DNA of 64,000 nucleotides from Pseudomonas denitrificans (nom. rej.) (GTDB lineage Bacteria; Pseudomonadota; Gammaproteobacteria; Pseudomonadales; Pseudomonadaceae): NCBI RefSeq assembly GCF_008807415.1, contig NZ_CP043626.1, positions 682,001 to 746,000 of the forward strand, read 5' to 3'. Shown piece by piece: positions 36,984 to 46,968 of this stretch (position 1 is its first letter; each line of letters starts with the position of its first letter). The notes under the pieces were generated by a model. It saw only the letters and a program-made list of their open reading frames with translations, ran no database searches and was not told where the DNA came from. The position numbers and the translations under genes were made by a program.

Positions 36984-38939
36984 ATGGTTGCCTTCGTGCA
37001 GCGTCGTCTGGCCGACATGGGAACGGCGAAGAAACTGGCCATCGGATTCGGCCTGGTGCTTTTGCTGACTGCCGTGGTGGCGGTGATCGGCGTGACCTCG
37101 CTACGGGCGATTTCCCAGCGCTTCGATCTGCTTGGCGACATGTCGACCATCAACCGCGAGTTGCTGGAGATGCGCCAGAGCGAGAAGGACTTCGTGATCG
37201 ACGCCAGCGATGCCTCGGCCAAGCGCCTGCGCGAACACGCCGGCAACCTCGGCGAAGCGGTGGCGCGTCTCAAGACCCAGCCGGATCAGGCTGCGGCCAT
37301 GGCCCGCGTGGAGCAGGGCATTGCCGACTACCTGGCCGCCTTCGCCAGCTTCGAGAAATCCAGCAAGAGCCGGCGCCTGTCGCTGGACGCCGCCACCTGG
37401 TCGGTGAACGGCGCGTCCAACAGCCTGGACATCCTGCAATCCAGCCTGGCCGATGACGGCGCCTACGAACTCAAGGACTCCCAGGGCCAGAAGGGCGAGG
37501 AACTGCTGCAGCAGGCTACCCAGGTCAGCCAGCTCTACCGCCTGGTGCTGCAGGGGCTGAACGAGGCCCGCTCGCGCATGGAAGCGGGCAGAGACGAGAA
37601 GGCCGAGGGCGGTCGCATCAAGTCCGCCGCCGAGGCGCTGGAGCTGTCCGCCAAGCTGCAGGAAGCGATTACCGATCCGACCTACGTCTCGGTGCTCAAG
37701 GACGTCATCACCAACATCAACGCCTTCGTCGAGAAACTCGACGAATACACCGCCAGCCTCGAGCAGGAAAAACAGGTCCACGCGCAGATGAACGACCGCG
37801 CGGCGCTGGTCATGCAGCAGGTCGACGATGCCTACGCTGCCCAGCGTGCGGCGATGCAGAGCCAGTTGCGGACCAATACGCTGCTGATCGTCGCTTCGGC
37901 GGCGCTGGCGCTGCTGGTCGGTGCGCTGGCGTCGATGCTGATCACCTGGATGATCGTGCGACCGCTGCGCCAGGTGATCGGCATGGCTCGACGCATCGCC
38001 GAGGGTGACCTCAGCGTAAGCATCGAGGTGCGGCGCAAGGATGAGGTCGGCCAACTGATGGGCGCAGTCGGCAGCATGGCCGACAGCCTGCGCGGCATCG
38101 TCAGCCGGCTGAGCGATGGCGTGGGGCAGATCACCGCTTCGGCGCAGGCACTGTCCAGCGTCACCGAGCGCACCCAGCACGGGGTGAACAGCCAGAAGGC
38201 CGAGACCGATCAGGTTGCTACGGCGATGAACCAGATGGCGGCCACCGTCCATGACGTGGCGCGCAATGCAGAAGAGGCCGCCAGCTCCGCCGAACAGGCC
38301 GACGGCAAAGTGGCCAGCGGGCAGGACGTGGTGCGCCAGACGCTGGGTCGCATCGAACAATTGGCCGATGCGGTGCGCGCGGCCACGCAGAGCATCGAGC
38401 AGCTTGGCCGGGAGAGCCAGAGCATCGGCAGCGTGCTGGACGTGATCAAGAACGTCGCCGAGCAGACCAACCTGCTGGCACTCAACGCCGCCATCGAGGC
38501 TGCGCGGGCGGGCGAGCAGGGCAGGGGCTTTGCCGTGGTGGCGGACGAGGTGCGGGCGCTGGCGCGGCGCACCCAGCAGTCCACCGCGGAGATCGAGACG
38601 CTGATTGCCGCCCTGCAGAACGGCGCGAATACATCGGTGCAACGTATGCAGCGCAGTCACGCGCTGGTGGAAATGACCGTCGGCGACGCGGTACAGACCG
38701 AGGCCGCGCTGGGCACCATCGCCTCGGCGGTGGCGGTGATCCACCAGATGAACCAGCAGATCGCCGCCGCTTCCGAGCAACAGAGCGCGGTGGCCGAGGA
38801 GATCAGCCGCAGCGTCAGCAGCATCCGTGGCATCGCCGACGAATCGGCGCAGGCCATGGAGTCCACCGCGTCTTCCAGCGTCGAGCTGGCGCAGCTCAGC
38901 CGCGAGCTACAGGGGCTGGTCGGGCAGTTCCGTCTCTGA
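36984..38939 (+). CDS. Methyl-accepting chemotaxis protein (PA1646-like)
   Basis: The product is a 651-aa transmembrane chemoreceptor. TM1 is at about 19-41, the periplasmic region at about 42-295 carries EMRQSEKDF and long helices, as in helical bimodular (HBM) sensor domains, TM2 is at about 295-318, then HAMP, and then the signalling domain with the hairpin tip [20 protein letters not shown] and then [18 protein letters not shown] receptors in Pseudomonas respond to organic acids, but the ligand here is unknown. The start at 36984 has GGGGGGAG before it. Its 3' end overlaps the SulP gene by 33 bases. Confidence 0.94.
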   Translation: MVAFVQRRLADMGTAKKLAIGFGLVLLLTAVVAVIGVTSLRAISQRFDLLGDMSTINRELLEMRQSEKDFVIDASDASAKRLREHAGNLGEAVARLKTQPDQAAAMARVEQGIADYLAAFASFEKSSKSRRLSLDAATWSVNGASNSLDILQSSLADDGAYELKDSQGQKGEELLQQATQVSQLYRLVLQGLNEARSRMEAGRDEKAEGGRIKSAAEALELSAKLQEAITDPTYVSVLKDVITNINAFVEKLDEYTASLEQEKQVHAQMNDRAALVMQQVDDAYAAQRAAMQSQLRTNTLLIVASAALALLVGALASMLITWMIVRPLRQVIGMARRIAEGDLSVSIEVRRKDEVGQLMGAVGSMADSLRGIVSRLSDGVGQITASAQALSSVTERTQHGVNSQKAETDQVATAMNQMAATVHDVARNAEEAASSAEQADGKVASGQDVVRQTLGRIEQLADAVRAATQSIEQLGRESQSIGSVLDVIKNVAEQTNLLALNAAIEAARAGEQGRGFAVVADEVRALARRTQQSTAEIETLIAALQNGANTSVQRMQRSHALVEMTVGDAVQTEAALGTIASAVAVIHQMNQQIAAASEQQSAVAEEISRSVSSIRGIADESAQAMESTASSSVELAQLSRELQGLVGQFRL

Positions 38940-40652
38940 AGCCGGCGCGGCTCGTTCGGCCGCCTGCTCGCGCTTGTGTTGCTGATGCACGCGCCGGTAG
39001 GCGTTGACGCCGGCCCGCACCGAGCTGAATACCAGCGGCGGCTTCACCTCGCCCAGGGCACCGGAGCGCTTGAGCATGGCCAGGGCTTCGCCGGTCACCC
39101 GCGCCAGGGACAGGTGCACGCCCTGGGCGTCGAGGGTTTGCTGAACCTCGCGCAAGGTGGTCAGGCCGCTGATATCCAGGTTGAGGATGCCCTCGGCATT
39201 GAGCAGCACCGCGCGGGCGCTGGGCGCCTCGGCCACTACTTCCAGCAGGCGCTGTTTGAAGTAGTCGGCATTGAAGAACAGGATCGGCGCGTCGAAGCGG
39301 TAGATCACCAGTCCAGGCAGGGTGTGGGCGTTGGGGTACTGCTCCAGCTCCACCTGGCCGTCGATGCCGTGCACCCAGCCCATCACCGCGTCGTGCGGGC
39401 GATAGGTGAGGTAGAGCAGGCGCAGCAGGGCGAGCATGATGGCGACGAAGATGCCCGGCAGCACGCCGACGCTGAGCACACCGGCCGTGGTCAGCACGCA
39501 CAGGCCGAACTCGAACCGGCTCAGTGCCCAGAAGCCGCGCAGCGCACGGAAGTCGATCAGCCCCCAGCCGGCCATCAGCAGCACCGCCCCCAGCGCCGGC
39601 ATCGGCACCCAGCCCAGTGGTTTGCTGAACAACAGCAGGACCAGGCCGATGACCAGCGCGGCCACCACGCCGACCAGCTGGCTCTTGCCGCCGACCATGT
39701 CGTTCACCGCGGTGCGCGAGTCCGCGCCGCTGATGACGAAGCCCTGGGAAATCCCCGCGCCGATGTTGGCCATGCCCAGTGCCATGAACTCGTGGTTGGC
39801 ATCGATGGCGTAGCCGTGGCGGGCGGCGAAGCTGCGTGCGGTCAGCATGGCGCTGCAGAAGCTGACGATGGTGATGCCCATGGCATCGCGGAACAGGCTG
39901 CCCAGTTCCTCGTAGCTGGTCTTCGGCCAGCTCAATTGCGGGAGGCCTTGCGGCACTTCACCCAGCAGCTTGATGCCGTACTGGTCCAGGCCGAATACGG
40001 CGGCGATGACCGAGGCGAACAGCACGCCCACCAGTGCGCCGGGAATCTTCGGGTAGCGACGCGGCAACAGGATCATCAGCGCCAGCGTGCCGACCCCCAG
40101 CGCCAGAGTCGGGAAATGCGTATCGGCGAGGTTGCGCACCAGGGCGATCAGGCCGCGGACGAAGCCGCTGGTCTCGCTGTGGTAGCCGAGGATCTTGCCG
40201 AGTTGGCCGGCGATCAGGCTCAGGCCGATGCCGTTCAGGTAGCCCACCAGCGTGGGCCGCGAGAGGAAACTGGCAACGAAGCCGGCGCGGGCGAACCCGG
40301 CGGCGATGGACATGGCGCCCACCAGCACCGCGACGATCATCGACAGTTGCAGCAGGCGCTCCGGGTTGCCGGCGGCCAGTGGCGTGATAGCGGCCGCGAC
40401 CATCGCGGCGGTGGCGGCATCCGGGCCGACCATCAGCTGCCGCGAGCTGCCGACGATGGCGTAGATCAGCATCGGCAGGATGCAGGCGTAGAGCCCGACC
40501 TGCGGCGGGAAGCCGATGATCTGCGAATAGGCGATGGCGGTGGGAATCTGCACCGCGGCCACCGACAGGCCGGCCTGCACATCGCGCGGTAGCCAGTCGA
40601 AACGATAGTGCAGCAGGCTGTCCAGGCCGGGCAGCCAACGGGCGAGGGACAT
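38907..40652 (-). CDS. SulP family inorganic anion transporter with STAS domain
   Basis: The product is 581 aa. A SulP membrane domain (about 25-415, roughly 12-14 helices) carries the family signatures [20 protein letters not shown] and [20 protein letters not shown] domain (about 440-555) follows with [16 protein letters not shown]. SulP proteins carry sulfate, bicarbonate, dicarboxylates or chloride. From memory it matches PA1647, a sulfate transporter by homology. The last 33 bases overlap the 3' end of the chemoreceptor gene on the other strand. Its 5' side is the 347-bp gap with a family D repeat. Confidence 0.92.
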   Translation of the reverse strand: MSLARWLPGLDSLLHYRFDWLPRDVQAGLSVAAVQIPTAIAYSQIIGFPPQVGLYACILPMLIYAIVGSSRQLMVGPDAATAAMVAAAITPLAAGNPERLLQLSMIVAVLVGAMSIAAGFARAGFVASFLSRPTLVGYLNGIGLSLIAGQLGKILGYHSETSGFVRGLIALVRNLADTHFPTLALGVGTLALMILLPRRYPKIPGALVGVLFASVIAAVFGLDQYGIKLLGEVPQGLPQLSWPKTSYEELGSLFRDAMGITIVSFCSAMLTARSFAARHGYAIDANHEFMALGMANIGAGISQGFVISGADSRTAVNDMVGGKSQLVGVVAALVIGLVLLLFSKPLGWVPMPALGAVLLMAGWGLIDFRALRGFWALSRFEFGLCVLTTAGVLSVGVLPGIFVAIMLALLRLLYLTYRPHDAVMGWVHGIDGQVELEQYPNAHTLPGLVIYRFDAPILFFNADYFKQRLLEVVAEAPSARAVLLNAEGILNLDISGLTTLREVQQTLDAQGVHLSLARVTGEALAMLKRSGALGEVKPPLVFSSVRAGVNAYRRVHQQHKREQAAERAAPASETELPDQPL

Positions 40653-40811
40653 TCGGGGGGATCTTCCTTGGAATCGACCAGGGGAAATCCTAGCTGGAAA
40701 GGCTCAACAGAGCTTGTCGGAAATCATCGAGATAGAGCGAGGAATGCAGAACTCCGGGAGCGGGCCATGTCCGCGAACACCCGCCCCCTGTGATTCTGGC
40801 GCAGCGCCTTT

Positions 40812-40930
40812 TCCCTCACCCCAGCCCTCTCCCAGGGGAGAAGGAGCCGACTGTGCCGGCTGATGCCAGGGCTTCAACCTGCACCGAACGGTTCCCTCTC
40901 CCGCTTGCGGGAGAGGGTTAGGGTGAGGGG
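40812..40930. repeat. Repeat family D, full element
   Basis: CCCTCACCCCAGCCCTCTCCC ends in GGGAGAGGGTTAGGGTGAGGGG. The middle (GCCGGCTGATGCCAGGGCTT then CAACCTG) closely matches the middle of the copy at 62504-62621. Confidence 0.9.
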
Positions 40931-40940
40931 CTTTTGCTCT

Positions 40941-40982
40941 TGTAGGAGCGCGCCATGCCCGCGATCGCGCGCATCCTGCAGG
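40941..40982. repeat. Repeat family C hairpin
   Basis: TGTAGGAGCGCGCCATGCCC is followed by GCGATCGCGCGCATCCTGCAGG. The arms are imperfect. It lies 18 bases from the 3' end of the oxidoreductase gene. Confidence 0.75.
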
Positions 40983-40999
40983 ATGCCGCTAGCCCGGCG

Positions 41000-42004
41000 T
41001 CAGACCTTCAGCACCAGCTTGCCGAAGTTCTCGCCGCTGAACAGCTTGGCCAGGGTTTCGGGGAAGGTTTCCAGCCCCTCGACAATGTCTTCCTTCGACT
41101 TCAGCTTGCCCTCGGCGATCCAGGTCGCCATGTCCTTGAAGCCTTCCTGGAAGCGGTGGGCGTAGTCCATCACCACCATGCCTTCCATGCGCGCGCGGTT
41201 GACCAGCAGCGAGAGATAATTGGCCGGGCCGCGCACGGCTTCCTTGTTGTTGTACTGGCTGATCGCACCGCAGATCACCACCCGTGCCTTGGGCGCCAGG
41301 CGGGCGAGCACGGCATCGAGGATGTCACCGCCGACGTTGTCGAAGAACACGTTCACGCCCTTGGGGCATTCGCGCTTGAGGCCGGCGTTGACGTCCTCGG
41401 CCTTGTAGTCGATGGCGCCGTCGAAGCCCAGTTCATCCACCAGGTAGCGGCACTTGTCGGCGCCGCCGGCGATGCCGACCACGCGGCAGCCTTTGATTTT
41501 CGCAATCTGCCCGACCACGCTGCCCACCGCGCCGGCGGCGCCGGAGACCACCACGGTGTCACCGGCCTGGGGCAGGCCGACGTCGAGGAAGCCGAAGTAG
41601 GCGGTCATGCCGGTCATGCCCAGCGCGGACAGATACAGCGGCAGCGGCGCGCGCTGGCTGTCGACCTTGTAGAAACCCTTGGGCTCGCCGAGGAAATAGT
41701 CCTGCACGCCGAGGGCGCCGTTCACTTCGTCGCCGACCTTGAAGTCCGGGTGCTGCGAGGCGATCACCTTGCCCACGCCCAGGGCGCGCATCACGTCGCC
41801 GATGGCCACCGGGGCGATGTAGGACTTGGCGTCGTTCATCCAGCCGCGCATGGCCGGGTCCAGCGACAGGTACTGGTTCTTCACCAGGATCTGGCCGGGG
41901 CCGGGCTCGCCGACCGGGGTTTCCACGTAGGCGAAGGTGTCGCGGGTGGCGGCGCCGACCGGGCGCTGGGCGAGCTGGAACTGACGGTTGATCTGGGCGG
42001 ACAT
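41000..42004 (-). CDS. NADPH-dependent alkenal/one oxidoreductase (CurA/LTB4DH family)
   Basis: The product is a 334-aa zinc-independent medium-chain reductase. The Rossmann motif is SGAAGAVGSVVGQIAK (about 155-170), and the N-terminal catalytic-domain signature is NQYLSLDPAMRGWM. Relatives reduce carbon-carbon double bonds of unsaturated carbonyl compounds with NADPH, such as curcumin or alkenals, often in detoxification. It is divergent from an SDR gene across a 236-bp gap. From memory it corresponds to PA1648. Confidence 0.93.
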   Translation of the reverse strand: MSAQINRQFQLAQRPVGAATRDTFAYVETPVGEPGPGQILVKNQYLSLDPAMRGWMNDAKSYIAPVAIGDVMRALGVGKVIASQHPDFKVGDEVNGALGVQDYFLGEPKGFYKVDSQRAPLPLYLSALGMTGMTAYFGFLDVGLPQAGDTVVVSGAAGAVGSVVGQIAKIKGCRVVGIAGGADKCRYLVDELGFDGAIDYKAEDVNAGLKRECPKGVNVFFDNVGGDILDAVLARLAPKARVVICGAISQYNNKEAVRGPANYLSLLVNRARMEGMVVMDYAHRFQEGFKDMATWIAEGKLKSKEDIVEGLETFPETLAKLFSGENFGKLVLKV

Positions 42005-42240
42005 GGCAGTGGACTCAGTCAGGGGAAAGCCTAGGTGATAGTCCGCGCGCGGCGTTGGGGCAAGTTCCGTCCGCCGGGGGAATGTCCGTCCATCGGTTCC
42101 AGTGATCCGGATTTGGCCGAATCATCATCGGCATGGATGCAACGACGTCGCCCCGCCTGATAGTGCTTCGCGCCCGCAACGCGCTGGCTAGACTGCGACG
42201 GTTATCCCCATTCGCTTCGCAACGCTTTCGAGGAACGCTC

Positions 42241-43002
42241 ATGAGTCAGCTGCTTTCCGGCCAGGTCGCCCTGGTCACCGGCGCCGCCAACGGCATCGGC
42301 CGCGCCACCGCCCAGGCCTTCGCCCAGCAGGGCGTGAAGGTCGTGGTTTCCGACGTCGACGCCAAGGGCGGCGAAGGCACCGTCGAGCTGATCCGCGCGG
42401 CGGGTGGCGAGGCGACCTTCATCCGTTGCGACGTGACCCGCGACGCCGAGGTCAAGGCGCTGGTGGAAGGCACCGTGGCTGCCTACGGCCGCCTGGACTA
42501 CGCCTTCAACAACGCCGGCATCGAGATCGAGAAGGGCAAGCTGGCCGATGGCGAGGAGAGCGAGTTCGACGCCATCATGGGCGTCAACGTCAAGGGTGTC
42601 TGGCTGTGCATGAAGCACCAGATTCCGGTGATGCTGGAGCAGGGCGGCGGCGCCATCGTCAACACCGCCTCGGTTGCCGGCCTGGGCGCCGCGCCGAAGA
42701 TGAGCATCTATGCCGCCTCCAAGCACGCGGTGATCGGCCTGACCAAGTCCGCCGCCATCGAGTACGCAAAGAAGAAAATCCGCGTCAACGCGGTGTGCCC
42801 GGCGGTGATCGACACCGACATGTTCCGCCGCGCCTACGAGGCCGATCCGAAGAAAGCCGAGTTCGCCGCCGCCATGCACCCGGTGGGTCGCGTCGGCCGC
42901 GTCGAGGAAATCGCGTCCGCCGTGCTCTACCTGTGCAGCGACCACGCCGGCTTCACCACCGGTATCGCGCTGCCGGTGGATGGCGGGGCGACAGCGATCT
43001 GA
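42241..43002 (+). CDS. Short-chain dehydrogenase/reductase
   Basis: The product is a 253-aa classical SDR. The cofactor motif is TGAANGIG (13-20), the structural motif NNAG lies near 90, the catalytic Ser is in NTASVAGLG and the catalytic Tyr/Lys is in YAASK (about 158-162). The Asp at the end of beta-2 (VSDVDAKGG) suggests a preference for NAD. The start at 42241 (MSQLLSGQVAL) follows GAGGAACGCTC. It is divergent from the CurA-like reductase gene. The substrate is unknown; from memory it corresponds to PA1649. Confidence 0.94.
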   Translation: MSQLLSGQVALVTGAANGIGRATAQAFAQQGVKVVVSDVDAKGGEGTVELIRAAGGEATFIRCDVTRDAEVKALVEGTVAAYGRLDYAFNNAGIEIEKGKLADGEESEFDAIMGVNVKGVWLCMKHQIPVMLEQGGGAIVNTASVAGLGAAPKMSIYAASKHAVIGLTKSAAIEYAKKKIRVNAVCPAVIDTDMFRRAYEADPKKAEFAAAMHPVGRVGRVEEIASAVLYLCSDHAGFTTGIALPVDGGATAI

Positions 43003-43059
43003 TCGTCTCGGGGCAGTCCCGTGTGCGGGCTGCCCTTTCCGTCAGGCACCTGCAGCCCC

Positions 43060-43136
43060 GTAGGGCGCTTAACGCGCCAGCGTTATCCGCCACGAACCAT
43101 GCGGCGGATAACCTGTTCCAGGTTATGCGCCCTACA
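43060..43136. repeat. Repeat family B, inverted pair
   Basis: GTAGGGCGCTTAACGCGCCAG then CGTTATCCGCC is followed by GGCGGATAACCTGTTCCAGG then TTATGCGCCCTAC. Confidence 0.85.
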
Positions 43137-43168
43137 CGTTGCCGCGATGTGCTCGCGTCTGGAACCCC

Positions 43169-43219
43169 CCTGTAGGAACGGGCCATGCCCGCGATCGCGC
43201 GCGTGACGCGCTCCTACAG
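43169..43219. repeat. Repeat family C hairpin
   Basis: CCTGTAGGAACGGGCCATGC then CCGCGATCGCGCGC ends in CGCGCTCCTACAG. The outer arms pair over about 10 bases. Confidence 0.8.
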
Positions 43220-43356
43220 CGAGCTCGCCTGCAAGATCCCGCCTCGTTCGCTACAAACTTTCGCATTCTGTTACAGGAAGAAGTGGTATTGGCCTGCAAG
43301 GCCAGTTACAAGCGCCCAAGAGGCCGAAACAATCGGCCCATTCCAGTTGGAGAATA

Positions 43357-44253
43357 ATGACAATGACCAACGATCCCTTGCTGACGCTGTTCATGCCCAT
43401 CGCCCTGGGCATCATCATGCTGGGCCTCGGCCTGTCCCTGACCATCGCCGACTTCGCCCGCGTGGTGCGTTATCCCAAGCCCGTGCTGATCGGCCTGGTG
43501 TGCCAGATCATCCTGCTGCCCCTGGCGTGCTTCCTCATTACCCTGGGCTTCGCCCTCGAAGCGGCGCTGGCCGTGGGTATGATGCTGCTCGCCGCATCGC
43601 CCGGCGGCACCACCGCCAACCTCTACAGCCACCTGGCCCACGGCGACGTCGCGCTGAACATCACGCTGACCGCGGTGAACTCGGTGATCGCCATCCTCAC
43701 CATGCCGCTGATCGTGAACATGTCGCTGCTGTACTTCATGAACGACGGCCAGACCATCCCGCTGCAGTTCGCCAAGGTGGTGCAGGTGTTCATCATCGTC
43801 CTCGGCCCCGTGGCCATCGGCATGATCGTGCGGCGCCTGCTGCCGGGCGTGGCGGCGGCACTGCAGAAGCCGGTGAAGATCCTCTCCGCGCTGCTGCTGG
43901 CGGTGATCATCGGCGTGGCCGTGACCAAGGACTGGCAGACGTTCCTCACTTATGCGCCCATCGTCGGCGCGGCGGCACTGTGCTTCAACCTGCTGAGCCT
44001 GGCCGTGGGCTACTGGATTCCGCGCCTGCTCAAGCTGTCCAAGCCGCAATCCATCGCCATCGGCATGGAAATCGGCATCCACAACGGCACCCTCGCCATC
44101 GCCCTGGCGCTCAGCCCGATGCTGCTGAACAACAAGACCATGGCGATCCCGGCGGCCATCTACGGCGTGCTGATGTTCTTCACCGCCGGCCTCTTCGGCT
44201 GGTGGGTCAGCCGTGGCGTGGCCAAGACCGCACCGGAGCAGGCGCCCGCCTGA
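43357..44253 (+). CDS. Bile acid:sodium symporter (BASS) family protein
   Basis: The product is a 298-aa inner-membrane protein with about nine to ten hydrophobic segments. Family signatures are LLAASPGGTTANLYSHLAHG and GMEIGIHNGTLAIALAL, parts of the crossover helices of the BASS fold. Family members use the sodium gradient to import bile acids, pantoate, pyruvate or other organic anions. The ATG at 43357 has TTGGAGA before it. The substrate cannot be deduced. From memory it corresponds to PA1650. Confidence 0.92.
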   Translation: MTMTNDPLLTLFMPIALGIIMLGLGLSLTIADFARVVRYPKPVLIGLVCQIILLPLACFLITLGFALEAALAVGMMLLAASPGGTTANLYSHLAHGDVALNITLTAVNSVIAILTMPLIVNMSLLYFMNDGQTIPLQFAKVVQVFIIVLGPVAIGMIVRRLLPGVAAALQKPVKILSALLLAVIIGVAVTKDWQTFLTYAPIVGAAALCFNLLSLAVGYWIPRLLKLSKPQSIAIGMEIGIHNGTLAIALALSPMLLNNKTMAIPAAIYGVLMFFTAGLFGWWVSRGVAKTAPEQAPA

Positions 44254-44320
44254 CGCCCGGATTTTCCCTGTAGGAGCGCCGTGCCTTGCCGGTTGGTTTC
44301 TCACGCTCCTGGCAGGTCGT

Positions 44321-44380
44321 CAGCGTTATCCGCCGCCAAGGCATCGGCGGATAACCCGTTCCGGGTTATGCGCCCTACGT
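44321..44380. repeat. Repeat family B, inverted pair
   Basis: CAGCGTTATCCGCCGCC is followed by GGCGGATAACCCGTTCCGGG then TTATGCGCCCTACG. It is part of the repeat stack in the convergent gap after the BASS gene. Confidence 0.82.
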
Positions 44381-44415
44381 GCTCCGTGGACCCGATACCG
44401 CCGGTTGAACGCGAC

Positions 44416-44480
44416 GTAGGATGGGTGGAGCTTGCGATACCCATCGAACCCCAGCAGGGATCGCATGGGGATCGCGAACT
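44416..44480. repeat. Repeat family A, copy 3 with a decayed second arm
   Basis: GTAGGATGGGTGGAGCTTGC then GATACCCATCG is intact, but the mirror arm is only partly kept (CGCATGGGGATCGCGAACTC). Confidence 0.75.
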
Positions 44481-44538
44481 CGCGGAACGCCGCCCTGGCC
44501 AACCTGCGAAGGTGCGCGCCTGCTGCCGCTGAGCAGCC

Positions 44539-45701
44539 TCAATCCGGCCAATGCCACGCCGGGGCATCGAACATGCCCTGGTCGCGGATGCGCGTCTGGC
44601 CCAGCTCCTTGTCCAGGTGCAGGCAGTTGCACTCGGGGTGCTCCTCCAGCGTGGCGATCAGCCGGCTGGCGTGGGACACGACCCAGACCTGGGTGTGCTT
44701 CGAGGCCTCGATGATCAACCGCCCCAGCGCGGGCAGCAGGTCCGGGTGCAGGCTGGTTTCCGGTTCGTTGAGCACCATCAGCGACGGCGGGCGCGGGTGA
44801 GCAGGGCGGCGACCAGCAGCAGGTAGCGCAAGGTGCCGTCGGAGAGCTCCGCCGCGCTCAGCGGACGCAGCAGGCCGTACTGCTTCAGCGCCACGGCGAA
44901 GCGTCCGCCGGGCTGGCAGTCGATCTGCAGTTCGGCGCCGGGGAAGGCGTCGGTGATGGCGGTTTCCAGTGCTGTCGTGTTGCCGATTTCACGAATGGTC
45001 TGTAGCGCAGCGGCGAGGTCGCGGCCGTCGTGGTGCAGCACCGGGGTGCGGGTGCCGAGCTGCGGCTGGCGCGCGGGGGCGTCGGCGTCGGTGCGGAAGT
45101 GGTCGTAGAAGCGCCAGCCGCGAATCTGCTCGCGCAGCAGCAGGGCTTCGGGGCAGTCCGAGCCGCTGCCGATCTGGGTGAACAGGCTGTCGAAAGTCGG
45201 GATGTGCTGCTCCAGCACCTGCCAGCTGCGGCCTTCGCGGGCGCGCAGCATCGGGCCGTTGCGCTCCACCAGTTGCGAGGCGGGGCGGTACCAGGGGCCG
45301 GCCCAGATGCTTTCGTGCTTGATCTCCGGGTCCAGGCCGAAGGCGCTGACCACCGGCGGTGGCGGCAGGCCGAGGGCGATGGCGTAGCCGAAATCTTCGC
45401 CGGCAAAGCCCAGGCGCAGGCGCTTCACTTCGTTGCGCGGGCCGCCCTGGACTTCCACTTCGCCCGTGCGCATGCGCCGCGAATGGGTTTCCGGACCGGC
45501 CCAGAAGGTGGACTCCAGCCCGCCCTCGCGCGCCAGTGCATTCACCACGCCGCCCTGGGCGGTCTCGGCAAGCAGGCGCAAGGCGCGGTAGAGGTTGGAC
45601 TTGCCGCTGCCGTTGGCGCCGGTGATCAGATTCAGCCGGCCCAGCGGCAGCACCAGCGAGTTGATCGAGCGGTAGTTGGCGACAGCCAGGGTGTGCAGCA
45701 T
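44539..45701 (-). pseudogene. AAA ATPase (RecF/ABC-ATPase-like), one frameshift
   Basis: The product is a predicted ATPase of about 387 aa split by one frameshift. Part one (MLHTLAVANYRSIN, Walker A GANGSGKSNLYRAL, and signature-like ELSDGTLRYLLLVAALL) stops at 44778. Part two in the next frame carries Walker B VLNEPETSLHPDLLPALG and the switch His in WVVSHASRLI. Adding one C to ACCCGCGCC near 44790 would restore TPRPPSLMVLNEPE. Such proteins resemble the AAA_21 ATPases; some work in defence or DNA repair, but no partner gene is seen. It is either a real loss of function or a base-calling error. Confidence 0.87.
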
Positions 45702-45755
45702 GCGGGGCGATCCGGTTCGGGCAATCGCCCGCATGCTAGCAGAAGGGTTGCGCCT

Positions 45756-46955
45756 TTACGGCGCGCGGCGCCAGTTCAGCACCAGCTGGGTCAGCAGGCC
45801 GGCCACCAGTCCCCAGAAGGCCGAACCGACGGAGAACAAAGTGAAGCCCGAGGCGGTGACCAGGAAGGTGACCATCGCCGCTTCGCGCTGGCGCGCGTCG
45901 GCCATGGCATTGGTCAGACCGTTGGTGATCGAGCCGAGCAGGGCCAGCGCGGCGATGGACAGCACCAGCGCCTTGGGCAATGCAGCAAACAGCGCGGCCA
46001 GGGTGGCGCCGAAGATGCCGGCGATGCCGTAGAACAGCCCGCACCAGAGCGCGGCGGTGTAGCGCTTGTGCGGGTTCTCGTGGGCTTCCGGACCGGTACA
46101 GATAGCCGCGCTGATGGCCGCCAGGTTGATGCCGTGGGAGCCGAACGGCGCCAGCAGCAGTGAGGCGATGCCGGTGGTGGAGATCAGCGGCGAGGCGGGC
46201 ACCTGGTAGCCGTCGGCGCGCAGCACGGCGAGGCCGGGCATGTTCTGCGAGGCCATCGCCACGATGAACAGCGGGACGGCAATGCTGATGGTGGCGGCCA
46301 GCGAGAAGCTCGGGGTGGTCCACACAGGCCTGGCGACTTCCAGCTGGAAGTGGCTGAAGTTGAGCAGGCCGAGGAAGCCGGCGAGGGCTACGCCCACCAG
46401 CAGTGCGGCGAACACCGCATAGCGCGGCGACAGGCGTTTGGCGATCAGGTAGCTGACGAACATCGCCACCACCAGCGCCGTCTGCTGCTGCGCGGCGTTG
46501 CAGATTTCGATGCAGATGCGGAACAGCACGCCGGCCAGCAGCGCCGAGGCCAGCGAGCCGGGTACCTGGCGCATCAGACGCTCGAAGCTGCCGGTGACGC
46601 CGCAGAGGGTGATCAGCGCGGCGCACACGATGAACGCGCCGATGGCCTCGCCGTAAGGCACGCCGGGCAGGCTGCTGATCAGCAGTGCGGCGCCGGGGGT
46701 GGACCAGGCGATGACGATCGGCGTGCGGTAGCGCAGGGTCAGGCCGATGGTGGTCAGGGCCATGCCGATGGACAGCGCCCAGATCCACGAGGAAATCTGC
46801 GCGGTGGTCAGCCCCGCCGCCTGGCCGGCCTGGAACATCAGCACCAGCGAGCTGGTGTAGCCGGTGAGCATGGCGACGAACCCGGCGACGATGGCGGCGG
46901 GGGAGGAGTCTGCCAGCGGGCGCATGGGCGCGCTGGCGGGTGTGGTGTCAGTCAT
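45756..46955 (-). CDS. benE: Benzoate/H+ symporter BenE family transporter
   Basis: The product is a 399-aa inner-membrane protein with about 12 hydrophobic segments. Family motifs are TPIVIAWSTPGAALL, MASQNMPGLAVLRADGY and APFGSHGINLAAISAAICTG then PEAH. BenE proteins import benzoate with protons, but no ben catabolic genes are near, so the substrate may differ; the name rests on the family. The ATG at 46955 (MTDTTPASAPMRPL) was chosen. A LysE exporter gene ends 13 bases upstream, so the two may be co-transcribed. Confidence 0.92.
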   Translation of the reverse strand: MTDTTPASAPMRPLADSSPAAIVAGFVAMLTGYTSSLVLMFQAGQAAGLTTAQISSWIWALSIGMALTTIGLTLRYRTPIVIAWSTPGAALLISSLPGVPYGEAIGAFIVCAALITLCGVTGSFERLMRQVPGSLASALLAGVLFRICIEICNAAQQQTALVVAMFVSYLIAKRLSPRYAVFAALLVGVALAGFLGLLNFSHFQLEVARPVWTTPSFSLAATISIAVPLFIVAMASQNMPGLAVLRADGYQVPASPLISTTGIASLLLAPFGSHGINLAAISAAICTGPEAHENPHKRYTAALWCGLFYGIAGIFGATLAALFAALPKALVLSIAALALLGSITNGLTNAMADARQREAAMVTFLVTASGFTLFSVGSAFWGLVAGLLTQLVLNWRRAP

Positions 46956-46968
46956 GCACGAACTTCCA

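Larger units (their letters stand above)
40653..40999. other. Repeat-bearing gap between SulP and oxidoreductase genes
   Basis: The 347 bases contain no gene. They hold a family D element (40812-40930), a family C hairpin (40941-40982) and, by position, the SulP promoter near 40653-40780. I see no clear -35/-10 pair. Confidence 0.6.
43003..43356. other. Repeat-bearing gap before the bile-acid symporter gene
   Basis: The 354 bases hold a family B pair (43060-43136), a family C hairpin (43169-43219) and a short palindrome TGGCCT-GCA-AGGCCA (43290-43304), 53 bases before the next ATG. I see no gene here. Confidence 0.6.

Noticed and set aside
44539-44778. A separate 79-aa gene on the minus strand
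   Set aside because: Its Walker B and switch His complete the ATPase encoded just upstream, so it is the frameshifted C-terminus, not a gene.
45756-46955. A benzoate catabolic island around benE
   Set aside because: No benABCD or cat genes lie nearby; only the transporter family member is present.
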